Origin: JAVBKV01 sp031553885
GTDB taxonomy: Bacteria > Bacteroidota > Bacteroidia > Bacteroidales > Azobacteroidaceae
NCBI GenBank assembly: GCA_031553885.1
Contig: JAVBKV010000053.1
Span: 1-64,000 of the forward strand
Direction: 5' to 3'
Length of the DNA: 64,000 nucleotides
A model generated the notes under the pieces. The model made no database searches. It was not told where the DNA came from and was given only the letters and a program-made list of their open reading frames with translations. A program made the translations under genes and the position numbers. Below are positions 26,168 to 34,968 of this stretch, one piece after another. Every line of letters begins with the position of its first letter. The stretch's first letter is position 1.

Positions 26168-28351
26168 ATGAAACGATCACTTTTAACAGGGTTAGCCTGT
26201 ATGTTTTTTATCAGCATTTATGCTCAGAATCTGCCAGTATGGAAAACGGATTATGAAAATCGTTATACGACTACCGATTGGCTGATAAAGCCTGTCCCGG
26301 AAAAAGCAGGTATTTACCAAAGCGCCGACGGGAAAAACATTATTTTATATAACGATCTCTTAAAAAGGGTGTTCCGTATCACACCCGATGTAGCATGCGT
26401 CGATTATAAAAATATGTCGAACGGACAGCAGCTTCTGAGAGCAGTTAAACCGGAAGCCCGTATTAATCTCAACGGAAAAGATTTCGATATAGGAGGATTG
26501 TACGGACAGAAGGAAAATGCTTACATCCTGAACGAATGGATCGATCATCTGGAGAAAAAAAAGGAAGGTTTTCATTTTCAATCGTACGATATAAAAGAGA
26601 TCGAACCGTTTATCAATAACCGATTTAACTATTGGTCAGGTAATACCCGGCAGGCAACGGGTAAAGCAATCACTTTTTCATATCGTTCTGATGAGTTGAA
26701 AAATGTAGAAATCCGTATCCATTATGAAATTTACGACGGTATACCGGTCATCTGTAAATGGTTGTCCATTGAAAACAAATCCGGGCAAGCACTACAGATC
26801 AACCGGGTAGTCAATGAAATACTTGCGGTAGTAGAAGAACAAAGCGCTGTTGTCGGCAGTCCGGATAAAATGGCCAGCCCGGCATCTATCTACATCGAAA
26901 CAAATTATGCCTACAACAATGCCATGCGTTATGACCTGAGTGATCAAACCACACACTGGAAAATCGACAGCACTTACACATCCCAGGTCAATTATGATTA
27001 CAACACTCCCTGTCTGTTGGAAATATACCCGGAAAAAGCGCCCAATATCGCATTAAAAAACGGAGAAACATTCCGGTCGGTCCGCAGTTATGAACTCCTG
27101 ATGGACAGCTATGACCGGGAAAGGAGAGGATTAGCTGTCCGGAAAATGTACCGGACCATAGCTCCCTGGACAACGGGAAATCCTATTTTTATGCATCTGG
27201 TCAGTAAAAATGACGAACAGGTTTACACAGCCATTGATCAATGTGTTGCGACCGGTTATGAGGCGTTGATACTCAGTTTTGGAAGTCACCTGAACATGGA
27301 AAACTCATCATCTGAGAACCATGCCAAATGGAAAAAATTAGCCGATTATGCTCACAATAAAGGTATTAAAATCGGCGGTTATACGTTATTCAGCTCGAGA
27401 AAGATCGGGCCGGAAACGGATGTAATCGATCCGGAAATGGGCAAACCCGGAGGTGCTTTTTTCGGGAACGCTCCTTGTTTCTGTAGCCAGTGGGGTATCG
27501 ATTACCATGATCACATCATCGATTTTTTCAACAATACCAGTTTTGATATACTGGAAATGGACGGACCTTATCCGGGTGATGTTTGCGCTTCCTCCCAACA
27601 TCCCGGACATGCCGGACTGGAAGATTCCCAGTGGAAACAAATGGAAATGCAAAAGAGTCTTTTTCATTGGATGGCGACTCATGGCGTTTATATAAACGCT
27701 CCCGACTGGTACTTTCTGGACGGTACAAATAAAATCGGACTCGGATACCGGGAAGTCAATTTTTCACTTTCCAGGGAACAACAAAAAATTCTGAACCGGC
27801 AGAATATCTTTGACGGTACCTGGGAAAAGACACCATCCATGGGCTGGGGATTTGTTCCCTTGACTGCTTATCACGGAGGTGGTCCGGAATCTGTATTAGA
27901 ACCGCTCAATCAACATTTAAAAGACTACAAACAGTTGATGATGCAATATTACGGAGCCGGAATTCAAGCTTGTTACAGGGGGCCGAGGCTATACGACACA
28001 GAAGATACCAAGCAAACCGTGATTCAGGTCATCGAATGGTATAAAAAATACCGATCGATCCTGAATGCAGACATTATTCACCTTCGCCGTGCCGATGGTC
28101 GTGATTGGGATGGTATTCTTCACGCAGACCCAAATGGAAAAGAAAAAGGCTTATTGATGTTGTTTAACCCGCTGAAGGAAAAGATAACAAGAACCATCCG
28201 GCTGCCGTTGTACTATATAGGACTGGAGCAGACTGCCCGTATCCGGGAAAAAGAAGGACAACCGGCCTCCCATACAATTCAACGGGATTACTCAATAAAT
28301 TTCACTTTTACGCTGGAACCTGAATCTTATTCCTGGTATGTAATCCAATAA
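26168..28351 (+). CDS. Secreted glycoside hydrolase related to alpha-galactosidases (clan GH-D-like)
   Basis: The 727-residue protein has a signal peptide (MKRSLLTGLACMFFISIYA, cut before Gln). An N-terminal beta-sandwich (to about residue 320) precedes a predicted (beta/alpha)8 barrel that includes KIGGYTLFSSRKIG and FDILEMDGPYPGDVC; the aspartate in EMDG is the likely nucleophile. A C-terminal segment with IIHLRRADGRDWDGILHADP and a beta domain follows. The layout resembles GH36/GH27-type alpha-galactosidases, but I cannot fix the family. It should act in the periplasm on plant or host glycans. It stands alone, without SusC/SusD genes nearby. The ATG at 26168 is chosen because an upstream in-frame start lies in the -7 box (26142-26149). 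Confidence 0.75.
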   Translation: MKRSLLTGLACMFFISIYAQNLPVWKTDYENRYTTTDWLIKPVPEKAGIYQSADGKNIILYNDLLKRVFRITPDVACVDYKNMSNGQQLLRAVKPEARINLNGKDFDIGGLYGQKENAYILNEWIDHLEKKKEGFHFQSYDIKEIEPFINNRFNYWSGNTRQATGKAITFSYRSDELKNVEIRIHYEIYDGIPVICKWLSIENKSGQALQINRVVNEILAVVEEQSAVVGSPDKMASPASIYIETNYAYNNAMRYDLSDQTTHWKIDSTYTSQVNYDYNTPCLLEIYPEKAPNIALKNGETFRSVRSYELLMDSYDRERRGLAVRKMYRTIAPWTTGNPIFMHLVSKNDEQVYTAIDQCVATGYEALILSFGSHLNMENSSSENHAKWKKLADYAHNKGIKIGGYTLFSSRKIGPETDVIDPEMGKPGGAFFGNAPCFCSQWGIDYHDHIIDFFNNTSFDILEMDGPYPGDVCASSQHPGHAGLEDSQWKQMEMQKSLFHWMATHGVYINAPDWYFLDGTNKIGLGYREVNFSLSREQQKILNRQNIFDGTWEKTPSMGWGFVPLTAYHGGGPESVLEPLNQHLKDYKQLMMQYYGAGIQACYRGPRLYDTEDTKQTVIQVIEWYKKYRSILNADIIHLRRADGRDWDGILHADPNGKEKGLLMLFNPLKEKITRTIRLPLYYIGLEQTARIREKEGQPASHTIQRDYSINFTFTLEPESYSWYVIQ

Positions 28352-28357
28352 AAAAAC

Positions 28358-28390
28358 AAAACCCGGTCTGCTCGCTGGCAGCCGGGTTTT
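28358..28390. terminator. Bidirectional intrinsic terminator
   Basis: AAAACCCGG (28358-28366) pairs with CCGGGTTTT (28382-28390), and the inner CTGC/GCAG can extend the stem. It has T-runs on both strands and lies between two convergent genes. Confidence 0.85.
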
Positions 28391-28407
28391 TATAAATAAG
28401 GAATTAC

Positions 28408-28812
28408 TTATTTTTTCTTTTGCCAAGATTCCAATGCTTTTGCGATAAATGCCTGAGCATCTTCGTACGTCTTAAGTTGAGCCTTATTGAAATCAACTTT
28501 ATAGCGTTCCATATCAGCTACTTGTTGCGGATATTCATTCGACAGTTTGGAGTATTCCTGGATTACTTTTGTATCTCCAACCTTCATTTTATTAATTACA
28601 TCCACAAATTTCTTAGAAAATTCTTCAAAATTCTTCAATGCCTGAGCAGGAGTTATTTCAGCCGGAGCCTCTTGTTTTTCCTGCACTTCTTCTTTCACCT
28701 CTGCATTTTCTGTTGCCTCAGGAGCCTTTTGTTCTTCTTTTTTACCGCCTCCACAAGCTGTAAAGGAAACGAATAATACGGCAGCAAAAAGAATCATTGA
28801 AATTTTTTTCAT
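28408..28812 (-). CDS. Small lysine/glutamate-rich lipoprotein
   Basis: The 134-residue protein has a lipoprotein signal (MKKISMILFAAVLFVSFTAC, Cys at 20). A glycine then charged linker (GGGKKEEQKAPEATENAEVK and onward to about residue 55) is followed by a helical domain of about 75 residues (ALKNFEEFSKKFVDVINKMK, then TYEDAQAFIAKALESWQKKK). A SpII lipoprotein attached to the cell envelope is clear; I do not recognise its role. A -7 box TACATTTG lies at 28856-28863 on the reverse strand, giving a leader of about 37 bases, so it probably has its own promoter. Confidence 0.8.
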   Translation of the reverse strand: MKKISMILFAAVLFVSFTACGGGKKEEQKAPEATENAEVKEEVQEKQEAPAEITPAQALKNFEEFSKKFVDVINKMKVGDTKVIQEYSKLSNEYPQQVADMERYKVDFNKAQLKTYEDAQAFIAKALESWQKKK

Positions 28813-28908
28813 GACAAACTAAATTTTTGATTAATGAATAAAAGATTTACTACTGCAAATGTAGGAAAAAAGTTCTTTATATCCATATTGTTAAGAAAAA
28901 AAATCACC

Positions 28909-29655
28909 TTAGTTTGACTTTGTTTCAACGACAATGTAGGCATCCTGTCCGTTTTGTGATATCGGTTCATAATAAGTCCCGTTGTATATCACATATTTTT
29001 GCCCGTTGACCGTAGTTTCTTTTGTCCCCTCAGGTAAATGCGAAATAACGGCCCCCGGAGGTGCAGCGACTACCTTGTACTTACTTCCTGATTTAATATA
29101 ATAAGCTCCTCCGTAATAAAAATAAGTAGATCCGGAAACCGTCAACTTGGTATAACCATCGGGTAAACCATCAATTTCTGCTCCAATAGGAGCCGGAACC
29201 ACTTTATATTGATTCGATTCTTCCACATAATACACTCCATGATCATAATGATAAACAGCATCACTAATGCTTATAACCACTGCTGCAGTCGTCAACCCGG
29301 CTACAAAAGCTCCGATCGGATGCCAGGTTGGCCCCCAGTAATAAGGGGTAAACGGATGGTAAACATACGGATAATGAAACGCCGGAACAGGAACTGGAAC
29401 AGGTACCGGATAGGGACGTGGAACGGGTACCGGTCTTGGCACAGGAACCGGACGCGGGACCGGATATGGGCGTGGTACAGGAGCCGGACGTGGAGGATAA
29501 TACCCCCGGCCTGCAGTTGTATGAGTAGTAACTGTTGTCGAATGCGTTACGGTCGTCCCATGACGAAACCGCTGAGCCTGCATCGATCCCGGCAATAAAA
29601 ACAACAATGCGGGGAGCAGTACGCTTAAAATACTATATTGAATTCTTGTTTTCAT
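28909..29655 (-). CDS. DUF6515-like exported protein with Pro-Val-Arg-rich linker
   Basis: The 248-residue protein has a signal peptide ending SMQA before Gln. A His/Thr-rich segment (about 33-48) and a proline-rich stretch of about 40 residues built from PVPRP/YPVP units (about 55-92) follow. A hydrophobic segment (FVAGLTTAAVVISISDAVYH) comes next, then three copies of a 35-40-residue unit of the form YYVEESNQYKVVPAPIGAEI-LP-G, seen again from YYGGAYYIKSGSKYKVVAAP and YVIYNGTYYEPISQNG. I recall this repeat as DUF6515. Envelope location is inferred; function unknown. It follows the DUF2092-like gene by 25 bases. Confidence 0.78.
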   Translation of the reverse strand: MKTRIQYSILSVLLPALLFLLPGSMQAQRFRHGTTVTHSTTVTTHTTAGRGYYPPRPAPVPRPYPVPRPVPVPRPVPVPRPYPVPVPVPVPAFHYPYVYHPFTPYYWGPTWHPIGAFVAGLTTAAVVISISDAVYHYDHGVYYVEESNQYKVVPAPIGAEIDGLPDGYTKLTVSGSTYFYYGGAYYIKSGSKYKVVAAPPGAVISHLPEGTKETTVNGQKYVIYNGTYYEPISQNGQDAYIVVETKSN

Positions 29656-29680
29656 ATATGCATAATTTGTTTTTTTATGA

Positions 29681-30421
29681 TTATTTTACAGGAGCCATTT
29701 TTATCAGTTGAGAGCCAGGAGGTGGAACAAACTCAAACATAGCATCAGATAAGACAGGATTGATTTCCCAATCCGAATAAATGGCTTCGTACTGAGGCTG
29801 ACCAGTTGTCTCCTTGTAGGTAAGGACCATCTTCACAGGTAAGAAAAACTCATCCTGAGAAAGCCAGAACTGAAAGACAGTTCCGTCCACATCATTACCG
29901 GCAATGTGATAACAGGGTTTTCCCTGTACCTGCGAAATACCGAGATAAATTAAATTTCCACCCGTATTCAGTAAGTCATTCACAAAATCCGGATAAAAAA
30001 AGTCGGCTGCCGGAAACTCGACTCCATACGTTTTATTGATCGTATCCACAGCCTGAACAATAGTTCCCTTGGCTGGAATCCAGGAATAATGATTATTCCC
30101 GTAAGAATAATAGCTGAAGTAGTTACCATTATAATACAAGGTCCGGTGACCTTTATCTCCCCAAAGATTGACCTTCATTTTATCCGGGAATTTCATCCAG
30201 ACCCGGTCTTCTGTGGTGTTTTTGACATAGCCTATGCCTTCCTGCCAGACATCGTAACTGGTAGTTGTAACAAAACTGCAGGAACTCTGGCTTTGTATGG
30301 TAGCAGCCGTCCGGTCCAGGATATACAAAGCTACGGAATCAACGCGCGGAGAAGCTTGTGCATGTACCGCGGCATGAAAAAAACAAAAGGGGATCAGAAA
30401 AATAAAAAAAATACGTTTCAT
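29681..30421 (-). CDS. DUF2092-like periplasmic protein (LolA/LppX-like fold)
   Basis: The 246-residue protein has a signal peptide (MKRIFFIFLIPFCFFHAAVHA, cut before Gln). The mature part contains DRVWMKFPDKMKVNLWGDKG, YYNGNYFSYYSYGNNHYSWI, GKPCYHIAGNDVDGTVFQFW and PVKMVLTYKE. This pattern fits the predicted periplasmic DUF2092 family, related to outer-membrane lipoprotein-sorting-like half-barrels that bind lipid-like ligands. It sits between a NatAB-type exporter and the DUF6515-like gene on the same strand. A 13-bp palindrome lies directly in front of its start codon. Confidence 0.75.
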   Translation of the reverse strand: MKRIFFIFLIPFCFFHAAVHAQASPRVDSVALYILDRTAATIQSQSSCSFVTTTSYDVWQEGIGYVKNTTEDRVWMKFPDKMKVNLWGDKGHRTLYYNGNYFSYYSYGNNHYSWIPAKGTIVQAVDTINKTYGVEFPAADFFYPDFVNDLLNTGGNLIYLGISQVQGKPCYHIAGNDVDGTVFQFWLSQDEFFLPVKMVLTYKETTGQPQYEAIYSDWEINPVLSDAMFEFVPPPGSQLIKMAPVK

Positions 30422-30424
30422 AGA

Positions 30425-30459
30425 ATTAGCTGTTTTATGTTATGATTAAAACAGCTAAT
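30425..30459. repeat. 13-bp palindrome against the start of the DUF2092-like gene
   Basis: ATTAGCTGTTTTA (30425-30437) is the exact complement of 30447-30459, with a 9-base loop. On the mRNA strand the hairpin ends three bases before the ATG and covers the place a Shine-Dalgarno sequence would occupy. There is no T-run directly after it, so it is not a standard terminator. It may be a translational switch or a protein operator. Confidence 0.85.
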
Positions 30460-30471
30460 CCTAAAGAAAGT

Positions 30472-31713
30472 TTAATATTTTAACCATTTAATGAGTTCTT
30501 TCATGTCCGGTTTTTTTCCGTACATCAAAATACCCACCCGGTAAATTTTTGCAGCCAATTTTACAATGAGAATTACTGTAATGAATAAAAGGACTATCGA
30601 TAATACGAGTTCCCACCAGGGCACTCCATAAGGCAAACGGGTCATCATGACAATCGGAGAAGTCAACGGAATAATCGAAGTCCAGAAAGCCAAGGGGCCA
30701 TCAGGGTTCTGAGCACTGTAAAAACCGGCATAGAAAGCAAACAGGATCAATACCGTTACCGGCATCATGAATTGCTGAGTATCTTCCTGGCTGTTGACCA
30801 TAGCTCCGATAGCCGCAAAAAGAGAGGCATAAATCAAATATCCGCCGATAAAGAAAAGGATGAAGTAAACACCCAGTTCCAACAAATTCACTCCTTGCAG
30901 CATTCGCAACAATTCCTGTATTTCTTCGGATCCGGCCATTAAGGATGCTCCGGCCAGGTTAACACCAGCCAGTAAACCGCCCCACAAGCAGAACTGAGTC
31001 AAGCCAACCAGACCGATACCGATCAGTTTTCCCATCATCAGGTCGAACGGCTTAACCGAAGATACCATAAGCTCTACGATCCGGTTCGTTTTTTCTTCCA
31101 GTACACCTTGCATAACCATTCCTCCGTAGGCAAAAATAAACATATAAATAAGGAAGGTGAATACCATGCCTATGATACTGGCTACTGCTGCCGACGTTTC
31201 CGTTTCGTTACCCGAATCATCCCATTTGATTGTTTGCAGCCGGAGCGAGACTTTGCTTTCCTGTATTATATTTTTCAGATTGGGAATGTTATATGAATCT
31301 AACTTTTTATCACTCAGGTATTCGTTCAACTGGGAGGTGATCGTTTCCTCAGCACTCCCTACCACCTGTTTTTGCGAATACAAGGTAATCGCCGAGGGAT
31401 TCTGCAACAAGTCTCCGGTAATCACCAGGGTGGCATAAACCGACTCGTCCGACTCTTTCCGGAAATCCTCAAAACCGTCTTTAGCCTTAACAAAATGATA
31501 TTGTTCCGTACTTTTCAAAACCGGAAAATATTCACCGGTTTCGTCGGCCACTACGATAACCTTAGTTTTGTCATCCTGGATGGATGACAAGAACAGGGTC
31601 CCAACTATAAGCCCCACAAACAGAAGAGGCATCAGGAATGTCAGGATAATGAACGATTTCTTGCGAACCCGTGTAGTATATTCTCGTTTAATAACAATCG
31701 CTATTTTGCTCAT
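30472..31713 (-). CDS. ABC-2 type permease, NatB-like
   Basis: The 413-residue membrane protein has one N-terminal helix (about 18-42), a large extracytoplasmic region (about 45-175) and five or six helices after residue 175, including GMVFTFLIYMFIFAYGGMVM. The segment QGVLEEKTNRIVELMVSSVKPFDLMMGK is the ABC-2/NatB coupling motif. Its partner ATPase gene lies six bases upstream on the same strand. NatAB of Bacillus exports sodium; here the substrate cannot be told from sequence. A link to the DUF2092-like gene downstream is only positional. Confidence 0.88.
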   Translation of the reverse strand: MSKIAIVIKREYTTRVRKKSFIILTFLMPLLFVGLIVGTLFLSSIQDDKTKVIVVADETGEYFPVLKSTEQYHFVKAKDGFEDFRKESDESVYATLVITGDLLQNPSAITLYSQKQVVGSAEETITSQLNEYLSDKKLDSYNIPNLKNIIQESKVSLRLQTIKWDDSGNETETSAAVASIIGMVFTFLIYMFIFAYGGMVMQGVLEEKTNRIVELMVSSVKPFDLMMGKLIGIGLVGLTQFCLWGGLLAGVNLAGASLMAGSEEIQELLRMLQGVNLLELGVYFILFFIGGYLIYASLFAAIGAMVNSQEDTQQFMMPVTVLILFAFYAGFYSAQNPDGPLAFWTSIIPLTSPIVMMTRLPYGVPWWELVLSIVLLFITVILIVKLAAKIYRVGILMYGKKPDMKELIKWLKY

Positions 31714-31719
31714 GATGCC

Positions 31720-32625
31720 TTATTTTTTAGAAACGGTTTGAATAAAAATATCATTCATAGAGGGAATTTCTTCCTCGAAGGAAATAATCTCGTTGTTTTT
31801 CACCAGAACAGATAAGAATTCCGAATTGGAAATCTCCTGTAACATCCGGATGCGGAAAGTGTGGGTATGATATCCCGGATGTTGCTCGACCACCGAACAC
31901 AGTGACTCATCGGCAACCAGGGTATCTCCTGCCAGTTGTAGTTTAAATATATGACTTTTATGGCGTGATCGTACTTCCTCAACATTTCCGTTCAAAACGA
32001 CCCTGGACCGGTTGATCAAAGCAATTTCATCGCAGATTTCTTCTACCGAGGCCATATTGTGTGTAGAAAAGATAATGGTTTTCCCCTGTTTTTTCAGTTC
32101 CAGAATTTCATTTTTCAACAATTCGGCATTAACCGGATCGAATCCGCTGAAAGGTTCGTCGAAGATCATCAGTTGAGGATCATGTACCACCGTGATAATA
32201 AACTGAACTTTTTGTTGCATTCCCTTGGACAATTCTTCCAGCTTTTTGTCCCACCAGGAAAGAATATCAAATTTTTCAAACCAGATTTTCAGGCGTCGTT
32301 TAGCTTCTTTTTCATTCAATCCTTTCAAACAGGACAGGTAGATTGCCTGTTCTCCAACCTTCATCTTTTTGTACAGCCCCCGCTCCTCAGGCAAATAACC
32401 GATATTATAAATATCATCTGGTTTCAAGGGTCTGCCCTGGAAAAGAACTTCTCCTGAATCAGGAGCCGTAATCCGGTTGATGATCCGGATCAGGGTTGTT
32501 TTTCCGGCTCCATTCGGACCTAATAATCCGAACACTTTGCTTTCCGGTACCTGGATACTCACTTGATCCAACGCCAAATGACTGGCATATTGTTTAACAA
32601 CATTACGGGTTTCTAAAAAAATCAT
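31720..32625 (-). CDS. ABC transporter ATP-binding protein, NatA-like
   Basis: The 301-residue ATPase has Walker A GLLGPNGAGKTTLI (about residues 33-46), signature LSKGMQQKVQFI, Walker B QLMIFDEPFSGFDP and the switch histidine in IIFSTHNMASVEE. A C-terminal extension of about 80 residues of the DUF4162 type is typical of NatA-like subunits. It powers the NatB-like permease encoded just downstream. A -7 box TACTTTTG at 32670-32677 (reverse strand) is a likely start signal for the unit. Confidence 0.92.
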   Translation of the reverse strand: MIFLETRNVVKQYASHLALDQVSIQVPESKVFGLLGPNGAGKTTLIRIINRITAPDSGEVLFQGRPLKPDDIYNIGYLPEERGLYKKMKVGEQAIYLSCLKGLNEKEAKRRLKIWFEKFDILSWWDKKLEELSKGMQQKVQFIITVVHDPQLMIFDEPFSGFDPVNAELLKNEILELKKQGKTIIFSTHNMASVEEICDEIALINRSRVVLNGNVEEVRSRHKSHIFKLQLAGDTLVADESLCSVVEQHPGYHTHTFRIRMLQEISNSEFLSVLVKNNEIISFEEEIPSMNDIFIQTVSKK

Positions 32626-32715
32626 TTTTATCTGTTCTGTTATTTATATGATTATTTCTGTTAGTCGCACAAAAGTAAAAAAAGTCACAGTCCGGGATTT
32701 TTTTTCTTACAATCC

Positions 32716-34968
32716 TTAAAACGGATAACCGATTGCCAGGTAAACAGCTGAATTTTTCGACATTCTTTTTGAAAGAAACATCCAGCGGTCTCCTTCCGGA
32801 AGAGCAGGATCGTAAACTCGCGTACCAGCATCGAGGCGAAGAATGAGAAAACTCAGATCCAGGCGTAAACCGATACCGGTACCCACTGCAATTTCCTTAT
32901 AAAATGAAGACATTCTGAAATATCCGCCCGGCTGATTGGAGTATTCTTTAATCGTCCAGATATTTCCGGCATCAATAAAAGTCGCCAGTTCCAACCATTT
33001 CAACCATTTATAACGATACTCCATACTAAGCTCCAGCTTAATATCTCCCACATGGGTCGAAGGATCTCCCGCATCCCCCTGATTGAATGATCCCGGCCCC
33101 AGGTAACGGGTACTCCAGCCCCTGATGCTATTGGGTCCCCCTGCGTAATAACGTTTTTCAAAAGGCAGGATGGAAGAGTTCTTATACGGATAAGCCACTC
33201 CCAATCCCACATGAAATGCCAGTGTATTTTTACGATCCAGCGGTTTGGTCTGAGCCAGATCAATATCTCCTTTCACATACTGGGCAAAAGGATTACCCAA
33301 TATATTGTATTGTCCGGTCGAAGACTTATTGGCGCCAGCCCAATCGAAGATCCATCCCAGCATATTCCCTGAGGTTTCCGCATTGAACCGCAAGGTGTAC
33401 AGATTCTGCCCGATATGTCCGACCTCTTTATTCGTATAAATAAGTCCGTAACTGATACCTGCTGTAAAAACATCTTCATAACTGTATTTGGTCAGCGGAT
33501 CGACCTGGTTGTTCAGGTAATCGGAAAACTTTTCTGATTTCCAGGGCATAATAACGTAATTGATATCCAGTATGCTGAGGTTTTGACTGAGGGAACGATT
33601 TTCGCTCTCCCATAGAATTTTCCAGCTCAGGTTAAAGAAATCCCGGATGTATTCGGGCCGTTTCTGGATATCAAATCCTGCATTGTACTGCGTACTGATA
33701 TTCTGACCTTTCACCAGTTTACCGACAAAAGGCAGGTGAACCTGAGGAAACGTGAGTGAAGGATTGATTCCGAATTCATAGAAATTATGATTCAGCAAGC
33801 TATCGGATCCCCCGCTGACAAATTCATAGGCTCCGCGTAACCGGACGGAAAATGCTTCCGAACCATTAAACAGGTTATGGTGGCTGTACGTAATATTGGC
33901 TGCCATTCCGAGGTCACCGGCTTTGTTGGTTCCTTCGACTCCGGTTTGTATGGAATGAATATTTCCGGGAGTCAGGTATATATTGCAATCGAGTAAAGCT
34001 GAATCCGGATGTTCTGCTTGTGCATACTGCACATTTACCCGGCTCATACTTCCCAACCGGTTGAAATAATTATAGGTACGTTCCCCGTTACGTTCCCGAA
34101 ACAATTCACCCGGCTTAACCATTACATTTTCCGAAATCACGGAAGGACGAAGGAAACGAACACTGTCGTAGTATACTTCAATCCCCTTATAATGAATCGT
34201 ATCAATAATTTTATACCCTTCTGCAGACAAAGGATCATATCCGCTGTAGACCGATACTTTCCGGATCCGGTAAGGAAGAATCCGGGTTGTATCACGCAAA
34301 ATCATCGATAAATCGACTTGATTCGAGCGTAAAGTTGTATCCGCCAGGTAATGCAGGTTATCTTCGGTAAACGTAAAATATCCATGATTACGAAGCCGGG
34401 TACTGATTCGCTCTCTTTCTTTTTCAAGAATATTCATGTCAAAAATGGTTCCGGATTTGATCAATGGACGGGATCTTCTGCCCGGATGCTCCAGGATACT
34501 GTCAATACGGTAATCGGACACATCGATGTTGTATTTCCGGATCCGGTAAGGCTCGTTATTTGTAACCCGGTATTCGACCCGGGCTTTTTTATCAGCAGTG
34601 TCTACACTTGAGCTTACCGTAGTAAGAAGATAACCCCTGTTTTTCATTTCCATGATCAGTTGTTTTTCCGACTGATCGACCTGACGGGGATTAAAAATAA
34701 CCGGAGCTTCTCCCAGTTTACGAATGTTCCGTTTGAACCAACTGGAAGAATCGTTGTCCACCAAACCATAAATCCACAACCCGAGTTCGGAATCATTTGG
34801 TTTTTGCTGAATAAAAGGAAGTAATTCATTTTTATTCACACCTTTATCTTCCATTTTCAAGTTTACTTTTTCAAGAAGATACTGGCCCTGAGGGACATAC
34901 TTTGTCGTATTGCAGGCAAAAAAACCGGCAATCCAACAAAGGCAGATCAGTTGCACAACTCTTTTCAT
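32716..34968 (-). CDS. tamL: TamL: lipoprotein-type TamA/BamA-family outer-membrane protein
   Basis: The 750-residue protein begins with a lipoprotein signal (lipobox GFFAC, C19), unlike proteobacterial TamA. POTRA-type repeats follow (to about residue 330), then a 16-strand Omp85 barrel with the conserved RYYAGGPNSIRGWSTRYLGP segment and C-terminal AIGYPF. Lipidated TamA relatives called TamL, paired with TamB, are known in Bacteroidetes and help assemble the outer membrane. Its ATG overlaps the tamB stop codon (ATGA at 34965-34968), which strongly supports the pairing. Confidence 0.88.
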   Translation of the reverse strand: MKRVVQLICLCWIAGFFACNTTKYVPQGQYLLEKVNLKMEDKGVNKNELLPFIQQKPNDSELGLWIYGLVDNDSSSWFKRNIRKLGEAPVIFNPRQVDQSEKQLIMEMKNRGYLLTTVSSSVDTADKKARVEYRVTNNEPYRIRKYNIDVSDYRIDSILEHPGRRSRPLIKSGTIFDMNILEKERERISTRLRNHGYFTFTEDNLHYLADTTLRSNQVDLSMILRDTTRILPYRIRKVSVYSGYDPLSAEGYKIIDTIHYKGIEVYYDSVRFLRPSVISENVMVKPGELFRERNGERTYNYFNRLGSMSRVNVQYAQAEHPDSALLDCNIYLTPGNIHSIQTGVEGTNKAGDLGMAANITYSHHNLFNGSEAFSVRLRGAYEFVSGGSDSLLNHNFYEFGINPSLTFPQVHLPFVGKLVKGQNISTQYNAGFDIQKRPEYIRDFFNLSWKILWESENRSLSQNLSILDINYVIMPWKSEKFSDYLNNQVDPLTKYSYEDVFTAGISYGLIYTNKEVGHIGQNLYTLRFNAETSGNMLGWIFDWAGANKSSTGQYNILGNPFAQYVKGDIDLAQTKPLDRKNTLAFHVGLGVAYPYKNSSILPFEKRYYAGGPNSIRGWSTRYLGPGSFNQGDAGDPSTHVGDIKLELSMEYRYKWLKWLELATFIDAGNIWTIKEYSNQPGGYFRMSSFYKEIAVGTGIGLRLDLSFLILRLDAGTRVYDPALPEGDRWMFLSKRMSKNSAVYLAIGYPF

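Noticed and set aside
29390..29490. CRISPR-like periodic sequence
   Set aside because: The periodicity is the coding of PVPRP units in the DUF6515-like protein; no spacers or uniform direct repeats.
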